A DNA stretch of 64,000 nucleotides from Cannabis sativa (GCF_029168945.1 NC_083601.1:15714160-15778159); one strand, 5' to 3'. Positions 45,589 through 57,465 are shown, counted from the first letter of the stretch. Numbers and translations are program-made. Notes: generated from the sequence alone by a model not told the origin.

Positions 45589-47450
45589 GTATACCTACTA
45601 AAGTCATCAAGGAAGTGAATGTAATATTTGAAATTTGTATGAGATGTTATGGGGGCTGGCCCCCATAAATCCGTATGTATAAGTTCTAAAACTTTGGTGG
45701 CTCTAGATGATGAATTAGGAAAAGGAAGTGCATGAGACTTACCATATTGACAAGCATCACAGAAACTTTGATTTTCATTTAAAGGAACTTTTACATTTGA
45801 CAACTTTAAAACTTGATTCAGAACAACATTTGAAGGATGTCCTAATTTCCTATGCCAAATATCTTTTAGGGAATTTGGAAAAACATGACTAGTAGTAGGT
45901 GTACTTGATACAAAAGCTAAAGGATGCGACTGAGACTTTGATGAGTGGGATGATCTTGATGGATGTAGTTGGTAAAGACCATCCTTAAGTGTTCCTTGCA
46001 GAACCACTCTCCCGGTTGGCTGTTCCTTCACAACACAAATATCAGAGAAGAATTCCATTGAGACATTGTTATCAGATGTTAGTTTAGAGACACTAATAAG
46101 GTTTTTTGAAATAGAAGGCACATGAAGCATATTATGTAACACTAGAGGACTGTTTTTAGATCTAAGAAAATCAGTACCAACATGTAATATAGGAAGCTTA
46201 CTGCCATCACCGATTGTGATTTGTTCCTTACCCCCATATTCGGACTTGTTCTGAATCTTTTCTGGATCTGAAGTTAAGTGGTTGCTGGCACCACTGTCAG
46301 CATACCAGCTGTCATCATTGATCACTTCAGGTGCAGCAACAAGGGCTGAAAGTTGCTTGTCGTGGTTAGCTTCATTGTTAGGTTGCTGGCCCATGAAACT
46401 CTCATCATATCTGTTATAACAGATAGCAGCCGAATGTCCATATTTCCCACACACTTGACAAGTGGGTTTAGAGCCATTTCCTCTACCTCCACGACCTCTA
46501 CCACCTCTGAAACTTCCTCCTCTTGTGTTCCCTGTGTTGTTGTGATTTCCTCTATTGTTGTGTTGCTGAGAATACCCTCTGCGTGGCATCCCAGATGGTT
46601 GTTGGTTGTTGGATCCAGAGGGCTTTTGAGCATAGTTTGCTGATGGATTGTTTAGCAACCTGCTGTTGGTATTGACAGCATTTAGTCTCTCCAATCTCCC
46701 ATCAAAACTTAGGAGCATATTTTGCAACTGTTGCCATGTGGTATGTTCACGTGCTTCAATCAACACAACAATCGACAAGTATTCTGCATCAAGACCAGAC
46801 AAGACATTAGAAACCAAATGTTTTTCGGGATAGGGGTCACCTGCTAAAGCGAGTGAGTCGGCCCACATGCGCTTTTGTTTCAAGTAGTCTGCCATTGACT
46901 GAGTTCCTTTCCGTGTGGTCTGTATCTTGGTGCGAATGTCATCCATGTTTGCACGAGAATAGGCGCCATAGAGTTCTTCAAGTGCACTCCATAGTGCTAC
47001 AGCCGATTGACAACCCATTACTTCTGCAGCTATTCCTTCTGTCATTGATCCATACAACCACCCCATTAGCAACTGGTCATAGACAAGCCAGTTTTCATAT
47101 TCTGGATTCACATTGAAGTCAGGTCCTGGGGTTCCATCTGCTGCAACTTCGGATGGTAGGAACTGAGGTGGAGCTTGTCGAGCACCGTTCAGGTATCCTT
47201 CTAACCTGTGTCCTCGGATTATGGTAGTCACCATGGTCTTCCAAAGAGGGAAGTTATTGCGATCGAGTTTTAGAGAAAATGGCTGGCTCAACGTGTTGCT
47301 GAAAGGATTCGCAATCGGAGTAGGATGAGCAGCTTGCACAAAGGCTGTCATCGGAGCTGTCTGAGTCTGTCCAGTGGCTGCTGGTTGATCCTGGTTTTCA
47401 GGATTTGTTGATGATATTTGATCTTGAGGAGTCGACATGGCAGGAGCCAA
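45552..47450 (-). CDS. Ale-type gag, protease and integrase N-terminal part
   Basis: 632 codons. The start is the ATG at 47450 or the nearby internal MSTPQDQ, just after the primer site. Gag has QPFSLKLDRNNFPLWKTMVT and a UBN2-type capsid region. A Gly/Arg-rich segment precedes the zinc knuckle CQVCGKYGHSAAIC. The protease active site is WYADSGASNHLTSD. The GAG-preintegrase/HHCC region is WHRKLGHPSNVVLNQV...CDACQYGKSHALPF, and the integrase core begins LELIHTDLWGPAP (first catalytic Asp). The frame breaks at 45572-45585 in a TTTGAAAACAAATCGG context and stops a few codons later. Downstream homology continues one frame over, so a one-base indel is the simplest cause. Confidence 0.92.
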   Translation of the reverse strand: MAPAMSTPQDQISSTNPENQDQPAATGQTQTAPMTAFVQAAHPTPIANPFSNTLSQPFSLKLDRNNFPLWKTMVTTIIRGHRLEGYLNGARQAPPQFLPSEVAADGTPGPDFNVNPEYENWLVYDQLLMGWLYGSMTEGIAAEVMGCQSAVALWSALEELYGAYSRANMDDIRTKIQTTRKGTQSMADYLKQKRMWADSLALAGDPYPEKHLVSNVLSGLDAEYLSIVVLIEAREHTTWQQLQNMLLSFDGRLERLNAVNTNSRLLNNPSANYAQKPSGSNNQQPSGMPRRGYSQQHNNRGNHNNTGNTRGGSFRGGRGRGGRGNGSKPTCQVCGKYGHSAAICYNRYDESFMGQQPNNEANHDKQLSALVAAPEVINDDSWYADSGASNHLTSDPEKIQNKSEYGGKEQITIGDGSKLPILHVGTDFLRSKNSPLVLHNMLHVPSISKNLISVSKLTSDNNVSMEFFSDICVVKEQPTGRVVLQGTLKDGLYQLHPSRSSHSSKSQSHPLAFVSSTPTTSHVFPNSLKDIWHRKLGHPSNVVLNQVLKLSNVKVPLNENQSFCDACQYGKSHALPFPNSSSRATKVLELIHTDLWGPAPITSHTNFKYYIHFLDDFSRYTWLYPLKTNRMH

Positions 47451-47453
47451 ACC

Positions 47454-47465
47454 GCTCTGATACCA
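47454..47465 (-). promoter_or_regulatory. Primer binding site of the Ale-type element
   Basis: Minus strand reads TGGTATCAGAGC directly adjoining the 5' LTR; perfect match to the initiator tRNA-Met 3' end. Confidence 0.95.
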
Positions 47466-47746
47466 AGTAAAGAAATAATAAAATGGACAGAGAAATGAAT
47501 GAAATCAGCTGAATAAATGCTGATGATTTTCTTTGTATTTATAACTGTATTGCTGCATTACATAAGAGCAGATTGTACAATCAGGGCCATACACGTAGCA
47601 AGATATTTTGGCAAAGGAATATTTTGTGAATCCTATGCTAACGGAAAGATATGACAGCTGGTGCAAATCTTTACTGGGATTGCTGATTTCCAACAACTTC
47701 GGAGGCAGGGGAATTACTGAAGTGCCCCTGCATTTTTCTCGTGACA
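47466..47746 (-). repeat. 5' LTR of the Ale-type element
   Basis: 281 bp, one base different from 42759-43039 by eye. TATAAATA near 47536-47543 on minus is the likely promoter core. Confidence 0.95.
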
Positions 47747-48013
47747 TTACGAACGATTAAATTTAAAAAAGATATCATATTTTATAATTAAATTATTTTG
47801 GTTTTCAAATAAATAAATAAACAAGGATGCAATAGATTTAGTGTTGCAAATATAATATGAATATTATTTTGAGTATCCGAGTACAAAATATATTAGATTG
47901 GGTTTGAATATTAATATGAAATTTGTATATATATATATTAAACTTTATATTTGTGATTATATTAAACTTTAAAAAATTGAGCTCAAGCACAATAGCCGTC
48001 TATATATTTATTA

Positions 48014-48388
48014 GGGTAAATACCATTTTGGACCCTCGGTTTTACAAAAGTTACCAATTGGACCCTGTGTTTTGTTAAATGATAAAATGGACCCTGTATT
48101 TTCTAAATTAGTACAAATAGGACCCTGAATTGATTTTTTGTCAAAATAAAATTTAATTATAATCCAATCTAAAAGTGCTATATGACAAAACTGTTTACAT
48201 TTTTTGTATCTGTTCGTATTAAGCATTGTCTTCAAGTTTGTTGTATTAAAAAAAAAATTATCAACAATTAAGCTCAGGGTCCTATTTTTACTATTTTAGA
48301 AAATACAGGGTCCATTTTATCACTTAACAAAACATAGGATCTAATCTGTAACTTTTGGAAAACACAGGGTCTAAAATAGTATTTACCC
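48014..48388. mobile_element. Mutator-type foldback MITE, 375 bp
   Basis: A 9-bp duplication TATTTATTA lies at 48005-48013 and 48389-48397. Inverted repeats of more than 100 bp start GGGTAAATACCATTTTGGAC on the left and, as reverse complement of the right, GGGTAAATACTATTTTAGAC. Repeated GGACCCTGTRTTTT words lie in each arm. No ORF of its own. Confidence 0.88.
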
Positions 48389-48397
48389 TATTTATTA

Positions 48398-50023
48398 TTA
48401 TATTATCAACTTTGTTATTTTGAATTTCTTTTTTTCTTTTTTTTTATTTTTTGCTTAACCTTGTTATTTTAAATTTCGAAAACCACAAACTACAACCTAT
48501 ATAATTTTCGTAAACTAAAATACGTTGTGGGATGCATGTGAAAAAAAATACTTTTTAAACAGTCCAAAAGAGTTCATAGTGGATTGCAATCAATGTATAA
48601 ACAAAGAAATAAAAGGAGAGAAAAACTCAACTATAATTTCTCTTTAAAATATTTAATCAGAAACTTGTTGCGATTTTCTTAAAGCTTTAATTTAAGACTG
48701 AAGAACCTGAAATGAATCTTTTGACTTATTGTATAAAGCACTGGATGAGTCACACAAAGGAAAATATAAACAAAGGATGTATATTTATTTCTATTTTTAT
48801 TTTCAATTGAAAAGTATGGTTTATTTATTTGGCCTATTTTAAATCAATTCTTATCCATTTATATTAAAAAATAAAAAGCTAAAAACATATATAATAGTTC
48901 TGAAAAGTGAAAAGTCAAGTCCAATGAGCAGAGGCTAAAATAGGGATTTCAACATTTAAATATTTTCTAATCTTTCAATTTTGTCGACATCAAATTATAG
49001 CCAGGACTTATCAAAAAAAAAAAAAAATTATAGCCAGGAAAAAATGTTTTCATGAAACAAAATAGATGCTTCTTTAGAAGCTATCAAAAATCATAAACAC
49101 TGTTATAAATGAAACAGTTTGTGATCTTAAATTTAAAAGCACATTAAGGGAAGTTGACCTAATGACTGACAAATTGTCATTGCAGAAAAATTAAAATAAA
49201 AATACAATAAAAGCCAACCAAGATAACAAGAATATCCGAGTTATACATTTGAAATTTGTTGTTGGGTATCACTAGTGCTCAACATTTTTTTATACCTTTT
49301 ATAAGTAGTACTCTATGATTGGTTAGCGATATTCTCTACAAATTATTTTCTTAATTTATATAAGATCTGATACTTGATTACACTAATAACAGTATGACAC
49401 CGAAGAAAGTACTAAACACCGATAATACTTTGGGGTATATTAAGAAATACCTCTTTTATTTATCAATTAACCAAAACTATCTCTAATTTTATATTTAATT
49501 AAAACATATCTTTTTGAGTCACATGAACAGTATATTGATGTGACAGGGATAAAATCAGTAAAGTGTTAAAAAAAGTAAAAATGATAAGTTTTAAAAAAGA
49601 GAGTAAAAATAAAAGAGAACAATATAAAAAGGTATAGAATCTAATTTCCTCAAATACTTTTTAGCAAGACTTACGCGTGCCGACTTGTAATTAAGTCATA
49701 TCACATGCCTTCTACGCGTCACGATTGTGGCCAAGGTTATCAATTCACAATAACCAATCATAAACTTGATGGGCTTTTCAGCTATATTATTATCGTTGAA
49801 AGCGAAACAATGTCATGGCATCCATGTCCTTTTCTTCAACAAAGACTACAATTAATATTACTAATATTATTACTAAAAGTCAAGTTACTCACTAATTGTG
49901 AATCTAATTTATAGCCGAGCGGAAGAGGGTCTTTATTTACTTGTCAAATAATTGACATTACATCTACCAAATTACCAATTATTATAAAACAAAAAGATAC
50001 ATTTTAGTATTTACCTTTCTCAC
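48398..50023. other. AT-rich intergenic DNA
   Basis: No gene recognised apart from the mini-retroposon at 48992-49039. A GC-richer patch near 49670-49740 has an open frame of 69 codons that matches nothing I know. Confidence 0.5.
48992..49039 (+). mobile_element. Poly(A)-only mini-retroposon with 15-bp TSD
   Basis: AAATTATAGCCAGGA occurs at 48992-49006 and 49025-49039. Between them lie only CTTATC and an A run of about 12. Confidence 0.7.
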
Positions 50024-50041
50024 TACATTACTTCTCTCACA

Positions 50042-51288
50042 CTCCAAGTTTTGTTCTAGCAACTTTTCCCGACTCTTCTTCTGCTCTGCTTTCTCTCTCC
50101 CCTCGCACAGTATGAACATGGCTTTTTCATTGCATCCAGAGCGTTCACACCTCTCCTCTGTTCGTTTCCACAGCGTGAAACCATTGCAAAGCCCCAGATC
50201 TGCTGATTTAGGTGGCTCCGATTCCCTCTCAAGCGAATCTCAGAGCAGCTCAACTCATCCGAGCCACTCGAGCTGCACCAGCCGATCTCGACCCAACCAC
50301 CCCCGTCGAATCAACATTTATTCCGGCCTCCTTCCCAGATCGTCGACTCGTACGGAGATTAATAAATCTCTTACAGGTATTCAATTTCTCTTCCAATCTA
50401 CCCTGTTCCTTGTCAAATCGGTGCAGAGGAAAAAACTCTTCACTGAACAATTTAGGTATAAATTTGGCATCCCTATTAAATTACAATACGACTTTTTTGT
50501 TTTGAATGGGTTTCTCTGCAATAAGTATCAATTCATATGTATCCCTAGAAGAGGTTTAATCCTCTTTGTCGAATTGGAATTAATAGGTGCACTAATTTCT
50601 ATCTGTATGTGTAATACGCAGTACAAATTACGTATCTTTTGTGCAGCATCTCTCTTCTAATATTAATGCTCGTGAAGTGACAATTACCAAATCGGTTTGG
50701 CTTAGTTTCCTGAAGAATTTTCTATTTAAAGCCAAACCGAGATGGTACTCTTGCACTCTCAGTCCAAACATTCCCCGTAAGTACCTTCCAGTTTCCCATT
50801 TAGCCTTTATCACCATTAATACGCAGCATCTATGTCCCAAACACTTTAAAAACTTGTTTCAACCTCACGGTTCTGTCACCCCGAGTACACACCACTCTCA
50901 GTTTTCCAGTCTGCTGTTTTTTTGGTATTTTTTAATTTCTGTTATCTCCACTTCTCACCTCCTCAGGCTTTGTTTCGCCCGTAATGCCTCATTCCTTTTT
51001 CAAAACATACATTCCCCCTCTGAAAAACTAGTGTCGAACAACTATTGTTTCTTTTGGTCTTCTGTGTCTTCTCTTAATCAATCTCACTTAGTTTATATTT
51101 TCTACAAGAGTCTTTATTACAAATATCACACATTCTCTTCTGTCTACGTCCTAGTGCAAACTGAAAAGATATTAGCTCTGTTTTCTCTGTGGTGTCGATT
51201 TACTAGGACTTGTACTGTTGTTCTTTCTCCACTTTTTTTGTCATCTTTGCTTTCTCTGCATTCTCAGTTTAAACATCCAGTCCATTTA
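50042..51288 (+). other. 5' leader of the LINE
   Basis: Pyrimidine-rich start (50042-50110), then a C-rich stretch with a 182-codon open frame (50112-50660) that resembles no protein I recognise, then a T/C-rich segment up to the ORF1 start. Taken as 5' UTR with promoter function, as is usual in plant L1 elements. Confidence 0.5.
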
Positions 51289-52538
51289 ATGGATGACTTA
51301 ACAAACTCCCTTTCCATTGCCCTTAATCTCACAGATACTGAGTGTACCATCCAAACACTCCATGATCCCTCCCCTCTCAATGTTCCTGAGAACGAAGTCC
51401 AGCCCGTTCCCCTCTACCTAGTTCTCAAAGTGCATACGGTTAAATCATTTAACCGTAGGAATTTCATGGAGAAAATGACTAGGGATTGGAACCACATCTC
51501 TCGTAGTCCCGTGACCATTACGGACCGCTCCAATGGTCTCTTTTTGGTTGAGTTTGGTTGTGATGGGGATAGGCGCCGGGTTTTGTTCCAACAACCTTGG
51601 ACCTATCTTAATCAAGCTATCCTAATGGACATTCCAAACTCTTTGGATGTTCTCAATGGTGATAGTCTTCTTAAAATACCGCTGTGGGTGCAAGTGTTCA
51701 ACACCCCTTTCCTCAAACGTTCTGAAGAGTTAGCCGTCCTGGCTTCTTCCTCTCTCGGCCATCTCCTTGAAATCTACCGGCCATCTTTTCGTGAAACTTG
51801 GGGGCCCTACTTTCGCCTTCGGGTTATGTTTGACGTCTCTCGGCCTCTCTCTAGAGGCATTCCAGTCCATTTCACGGGGATAAACAAGGTTGTACGGCTT
51901 GAGTTAAAATATGAGAACCTCCCCGATATTTGTTTTTCGTGGCGGATGGGACACGGTTACAACAAAGGGTGCATGGATTATATGAAAGCTTGTGACGAAG
52001 CCCCATTTCCCCCGGAGCTAAGGTATGACATCAAAACCATCATGGGTAAAGTTAAGGTTACCACTAACGCTTTGTTGTCTCCTGAACAGCTCAATTTCGC
52101 CAATCCCCCGGTGGCTTCCTTTATGACTTCCAACCGGCTAGTGCTATGTGTGTAGCCCCTCCCGACAACACCCCACCATTTCCCACATATGGCTCCCAAA
52201 ATCTTTGCCCCCCCCATGACCAAACCCAACAAGTTGGTTTATACAAGTCGGGCCCTTCGACATACACTCAAGAACACCCTCCAATGACCCAAACTGAGCC
52301 CCATACCACTACTATTAACCCCAACCCTCCACCCGAGACAATCACCCCTTCATACAACGCCTGCTCAATGCCACTTATGAGTAACACGAGTGTTCAAACA
52401 GCCTCTCCCGTTTCCAACCCAAGTCAAACTACCACCCTCCGGAATTCCGGTAGCTCACATTCCACCGGCTCCAAATTTTGTCAAGTGCCTTTACGAAAAT
52501 CTCCCTCTCCCGGACACCGAAAAGACTTGAAGCCATGA
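51289..52538 (+). pseudogene. LINE ORF1 (DUF4283, zinc-knuckle remnant), frameshifted
   Basis: Starts MDDLTNSLSIALNLTDTE at 51289. The DUF4283 domain includes KSFNRRNFMEKMTRDWN, FLVEFGCDGDRRRVLFQQPW and KIPLWVQVFN. A CCHC_4-type knuckle follows as ICFSWRMGHGYNKGC; the second Cys expected after CFS is missing and two residues appear lost, so zinc binding is doubtful. The frame ends at 52155 and homology-neutral Pro/Thr/Ser-rich sequence continues in another frame to 52538. ORF1 proteins of plant LINEs bind the element RNA. This copy looks non-functional. Confidence 0.82.
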
Positions 52539-52755
52539 ACCTCACCTACCAGTAGGGTGTGGCATCTCCCATGGGCTCAAAGGCTTCGAGGAAAAGAAAC
52601 AAGCCAGGCTCCAAGGACAAATTCAAAAGGCAAATGGAAATGGTCCATGGAGAGCTCGTCACCAAATCAAGCGATCCCGCTCGAGCAACCCTCCGGGCAC
52701 TGAAGCCTCTTCGGAAGTGCGAGGCCTTGCCTCCGAGCGGGCACCGCCCGCCGCC

Positions 52756-55700
52756 ATGAAGCTTGTGAGCTGGAATGCACGTGGTCTTGGGAGTGATCGT
52801 GCATTCCGTAACCTCTCCCGCTTAGTGTCCTCTTGTAATCCTAGTTTGTTATTTGTAATGGAATCTCGGCTTGTTAAAAATGCTATCAATCATGTTAAGA
52901 TCAAGCTCCATTTTGATTCGGGTTTAGAAATTCCTAGGGTAGGTAGAAGTGGGGGCTTGCTTTTGTTATGGACTAATGATGTAACTGTTACTTTGCGTTC
53001 CCAATCTATTAGTCATTTTGATTGTTATGTGTCGTGTGCTATTACTAATGTCTCTTTTCACCTCACTTGTTTCTATGGTGCTCCTACGGTCTCTCAAAGA
53101 CCTCACACCTGGCAACTTTTGAAAAGAATTGGTAGGGATAACCCAAATATCCCTTGGCTCATCATAGGGGATTTTAACGCTTTCCTTTTCTCGCATGACA
53201 AACAAGGCGGTAATCCCGATGAGGGTCCCTCGGGCGACTTCGAAACCTTTTGGACTCTTTTAATCTCTCCCCCTCGAGCCAACGGGGCCCTTACTCACTT
53301 GGAATAACAATGTGGCTGCCACAGAAACATCCAAGAACGATTAGATTGGGGAATCATCAATAGTGCTTGGACCAATATCTTCCCTGAGGCCGCTCTCTCT
53401 CATTTGGGTTTCTTTGGCTCTGATCATCGAGCTTTGGAGTTAGATACGCTCCGCCCGGCTCCCGCAAAAGGATACAAGAAAACGCTTTTCTTCGAAAATG
53501 CTTGGTTAAAGGACCCGAACCGAGCCCGGCTTTCGATAAATCTGGAGGCCGCTCGGCCCATAATGACGCGATCCCCAATCCGGTTACTTCTCTCGACGGA
53601 TGTGCTTTACGAGCCTTAGCAACTGGAACCATAAGAAAGATTTCAATTTCAAAAAGCACATTTCTAAGATTGAGAAAGAGTTGGAAAGGGCCCGCTCCTC
53701 TCTGTGTGGGATGACGGCACCATAGCAAAAATCAAAGATCTTCAAGCCAATCTCGAAACCCTCCCGTACAAGGAGGAAACTTCTTGGAAGCAACGAGCAA
53801 GGACTCGTTGGTGGCTCGGGGGATAAGAACACAAAATTTTTTCACGGATTTGCATCCCATAGGAAAAAGATCAACTCTATCCACAAGCTCCACTTACCAA
53901 ATGGTGGTGTTCTTTCTAATGAGGAGGATATTACTCGGGAGATCGAATCTCATTTTGCCCGACTCTTCTCTTCCTCCCGGCTGTTGAAGAGGATATGCAA
54001 AAAGCCCCGGAAGGCATCTCTTGTTTTTTATCCGATACGGAAAAATCTCTCTGAATGAAGAATTTTCCATGGATGAGATCGAAAAAGCTTTTTCGCAACT
54101 TCCCCCGGACAAAGCCCACGGCCGGATGGTTTCAATTCTAATTTTTACAAAGCTAGCGGTCAACAGTTAAAATTGACGTCCTTAAAGCGGCCTCAAGTTT
54201 TCTCAATGGAATTGGTGATGTGGCTCCCCTGAACACCACTCTCATTACTTTAATCCCTAAAGTCAAGCAACCCACTTCCATCTCTGAGTATCGTCCTATT
54301 AGCCTTTGCAATATAGCTTATAAGATTATTTCGAAAGCAATAGCTAATAGGCTTAAACTTGTCCTCAGCAGCTTGATCTCTCCCAACCAGAGCGCTTTCC
54401 TCCCTGGCAGACTTATTTCGGACAACATCATCATAGCCCAGGAGGTCGCGCACTCCATAAAGCTTAAATCAAAAGGGAAAACGGGTTGGATGGCTGTTAA
54501 ACTCGATATGGCCAAAGCTTTTGACAGAGTTGAGTGGCCTTTTATTGTCGCCATTCTTCGGAAATTCCAATTTCCCCCCCGTTTCATCCATCTAATCTTT
54601 GCCTGTATTTCCACGGCCTCGTTTCAATTTAATCTTAACGGCAAAGTAGTTGGTAATGTAATTCCTACCAGAGGTATTCGCCAGGGCGATCCCCTTTCCC
54701 CTTATCTCTTCCTCTTGTGTGCGGAAGGTTTCTCCTCCCTTTTGCACCAACAAGAAAGAAATAATGCCATTGTGGGTTTCAAAGTAGCCCGTCGAGCCCC
54801 CCGATTTCTCATCTGCTTTTCGCTGATGATAGTTTTCTTTTCTGCAAAGCTTCCATCAGCTCGTGCAACTCCATCAAAGAAGTCCTGCTCCTGTATGAGA
54901 GGGCTTCCGGTCAGAAAGTGAACTTTCAAAAATCTTCTCTCTATTTTTCTCCCAATGTCGCGCTCAGAGATCAAACCCTAATTTCTGACTTTTTGAGCAT
55001 CCCGTCCGCTCCTCCTTCGAGAAATACCTAGGACTCCCCCGCACATCGGCGAACTAAAAAGCAATTGTTTCACTATCTCCATGATAAAGTACGGGGCCAC
55101 CCGCACAACTGGAAGAATAAAGTTTTCTCTAAAGGAGGAAAAGAAACGCTTCTCAAATCTGTCATTCAGGCCATCCCAACCTATTCGATGGCTTGTTTTC
55201 GTCTTCCCGTTGCTACTTGCCATTCTCTCGAGTCCATTATGGCTAACTTTTGGTGGGGTGTCAACGAAAACAACCGCCCTAAGACTCATTGGCAAAGCTG
55301 GAAAAAACTTTGCAAGTCAAAACGGGATGGCGGTCTAGGGTTCCGTTCCCTTGTTCATTTTAACCAAGCCCTGCTTGCAAAACAAGCTTGGCGCATCCTT
55401 AAACAACCAAACTCAACAGTGTCAAAAATTCGTCGCGGATATTTCCCGCACTCCTCTTTCCTAGATAGCTCTCCCGGTCACTCTCCATCGTTTGTTTGGC
55501 GTAGCATTTGCCGGGGAAAAGAGGCTGCCGCACAAAGGAATTATTTCAAAAATTGGTAATGGGCGAACACTAGTACCACCGGGGATCATTGGATCCGGGT
55601 TTTCGTCATATCTCTCCCATCTTCCCAGTTCTGACGAGTTGACTCTTTCATCACTAGTTCTATGACTTGGGATACCGTTGCTCTACGGGGATGTTACCCG

Positions 55701-56820
55701 ACTCATGTGGTTGACCAAATTCCGGCCATTCCCCTCCCTCTTACCCCTTCTACGATGACTGATTTGGGAATTTTCAAAATCAGGAGTGTACTCTGTCAAA
55801 TCAGGTTACCACCTTAGTCTATCCTCTACCTCCCCCCCTGATATCCCTTCCTCTTCCTCCCCTTCCCCTTGGTGGAAAAACCTTTGGCACCTTAATCTCC
55901 CTGCCAAGGTTAAACACTTTGCCTTTAGAGCCACAAACTCAACCCTCCCTACCGCCCAAAACTTAGCCTATAGGAAAATTATCCACTCTCCGAGGTGTGA
56001 TCGCCGTGGGTTCACGAAGAATACGTGTCACATGCTTTGTTCTTCCGTCGAGCATTAGAAGAGTACGGAAAGGTACGCAATTTTATCCTTACATTTTTCT
56101 TGCTCTTCTGAGATTATGTTTCATGATATAGCTGACATGATATACACCTCTCTAACCAAGAAAGAAGTAGAATTGTTTGTTTGTACTGCTTGGTTTATTT
56201 GGTTCAACAGGAACAAAGTGTTAAGAGGACAACCTCACGATCAGACTCACGCAATCCTTGATCTGGCGCACTCTTATCTTGCGGAGTACCAAGATTCCCA
56301 GGCGACTCCAGTGCAAATTTCAAGAGCGCGGAACAATCCGGTCTCCTGGTCTCCTCCGGCGACAGGACTCCTCAAGTTAAATGTGGATGCTGCAATCTCA
56401 AAGATCAGCAGGAAAGTGGGTTTTGGTGGGATTATCAGAAATAGCGATGGTTTGGTAGTAGCAGCCCTTGCTCAACCTTATATTGGGGGAGGAGCTGTCG
56501 CTACTCTCGAAGCAAAATCCCTCCTTTCGACTTTACGGTGGTGCATAGACGAGCATTTCTTGGTTCAAGAAATTGAAACGGACTGTAAAGCCATTACTGA
56601 TGCACTAGCTAATAACAAGGAAGACGTTTCGATTTTTGGAGATCTTATCTGCCAAATTAAGGAAGCCTTATCTCTTATCCCTAATGCTCGGCTCTCCCAT
56701 GTCAATCGTGAGGCCAACGCTCTTGCTGATAACCTGGCACATCGAGCCTTGGGGTTAGATGAGGTTGCGATTTGGATAGGCGATGACCCCTGCGACCTTC
56801 TTGAGTTCCTTTCTGTTTAG
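52756..56820 (+). pseudogene. LINE ORF2: endonuclease, RT, zf-RVT, RNase H, many frameshifts
   Basis: The AP-like endonuclease begins MKLVSWNARGLGSDRAFRNL at 52756 and keeps ESRLV, IGDFNAF and, after a shift, GSDHRALEL near 53415. RT runs from about 54220: PISLCNIAYKIISKAIANRL, NQSAFLPGRLISDNII, VKLDMAKAFDRVEW and GIRQGDPLSPYLFLL. The catalytic FADD lies at 54819-54830 but in a shifted frame. The thumb/linker follows at 55065-55559 (KGGKETLLKSVIQAIPTYSM). zf-RVT remnants lie at 55786-56058 (VKSGYHLS, WWKNLWHLNLPAKVKHFAFR). RNase H covers 56116-56820 (LLKLNVDAAISK, VATLEAKSLLSTLRWC, ETDCKAITDAL, SHVNREANALADNLA) and ends at the TAG at 56818-56820. At least eight small indels break the chain. 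Confidence 0.92.
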
Positions 56821-56868
56821 TGGGCACCCTTTCTTTCAAAAAAAAAAAAATACATTACTTCTCTCACA

Positions 56869-57465
56869 ATATAGCTACACATAGATATAAATAATTCTTC
56901 TTTTTCTTTTATTTATTAATTTTGTGGGGGCTTAAAAGAGGAACTATCATGAATTAAAACACGGTTGTTCAAAAAGTGGGTATGTCTTAGTACATACGAA
57001 AAGAAATATGTACATTATTATTCAAAGAAAGAAACTCCATGAATACACGTAAGGCACAACAATAAAGATACAAAATGTGAATTTTCCATCACAGTAATGA
57101 AAGTACTGTCACATTTTTAATTCTTTTATTGAGTGTGACTCAGAAATGAATATATTTTATGTCATTATGTGAAAACGTTTCATCATATATTCCTAATAAA
57201 TTATGGGACAACTAGAAACATTATACAAATTCGATTCTCTTATTTTATATTTTGGGTAAGGTATAAGGTTTCTATCAATATTAGAAAAAAAAGATACAAA
57301 ATTAAATGGGGTCATCAAATCCTGCCTTCACTTGCAATTTTCATTTCAGTTAAATGACACTTTCCAAACTGTCTCCATTTCCTTTTCATTTTTCAATCCA
57401 CTTGTCCATTTGAGCTGATTCAAATTCAATGGGGTTAAGTTTTTGCTACCTTTTCTAATGCTTAA
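56869..57465. other. Intergenic DNA downstream of the phospholipase gene
   Basis: Holds the 3' UTR side of the minus-strand phospholipase gene next to 57466. No other gene seen. Confidence 0.5.

Larger units (their letters stand above)
42759..47746 (-). mobile_element. Young Ale/Retrofit-type Ty1/copia element
   Basis: 4988 bp with two 281-bp LTRs and 5-bp target duplications TTACG (42754-42758 and 47747-47751). The LTRs differ at one base by eye (T/C near 43017 and 47727). A perfect TGGTATCAGAGC primer site abuts the 5' LTR, and a TTGAGGGGTGG polypurine tract abuts the 3' LTR. gag-pol is complete apart from one frameshift within integrase. Short LTRs and the RT/integrase motifs fit the Ale (Retrofit) lineage. 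A single lesion plus near-identical LTRs point to a recent insertion. Confidence 0.95.
50042..56850 (+). mobile_element. Full-length L1-type LINE with 18-bp TSD
   Basis: A perfect 18-bp duplication TACATTACTTCTCTCACA flanks it (50024-50041 and 56851-56868), and a 13-A tail ends it at 56838-56850. The 6.8-kb copy has a 5' leader of about 1.2 kb, an ORF1 with DUF4283 and zinc-knuckle remains, and an ORF2 with endonuclease, RT, zf-RVT and RNase H. It is GC-richer than the flanking DNA. It carries many small frameshifts but few premature stops by substitution. The intact TSD shows it inserted as one full-length unit. Confidence 0.93.

Noticed and set aside
48011..48235. 74-codon open frame on minus
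   Set aside because: It lies within one arm of a Mutator-type MITE and its repeated GP-rich words come from the MITE's GGACCCTG repeats.
49705..49914. 69-codon open frame on plus as a small gene
   Set aside because: No recognisable domain or neighbouring exon, and codon pattern is not distinct from the surrounding AT-rich DNA.
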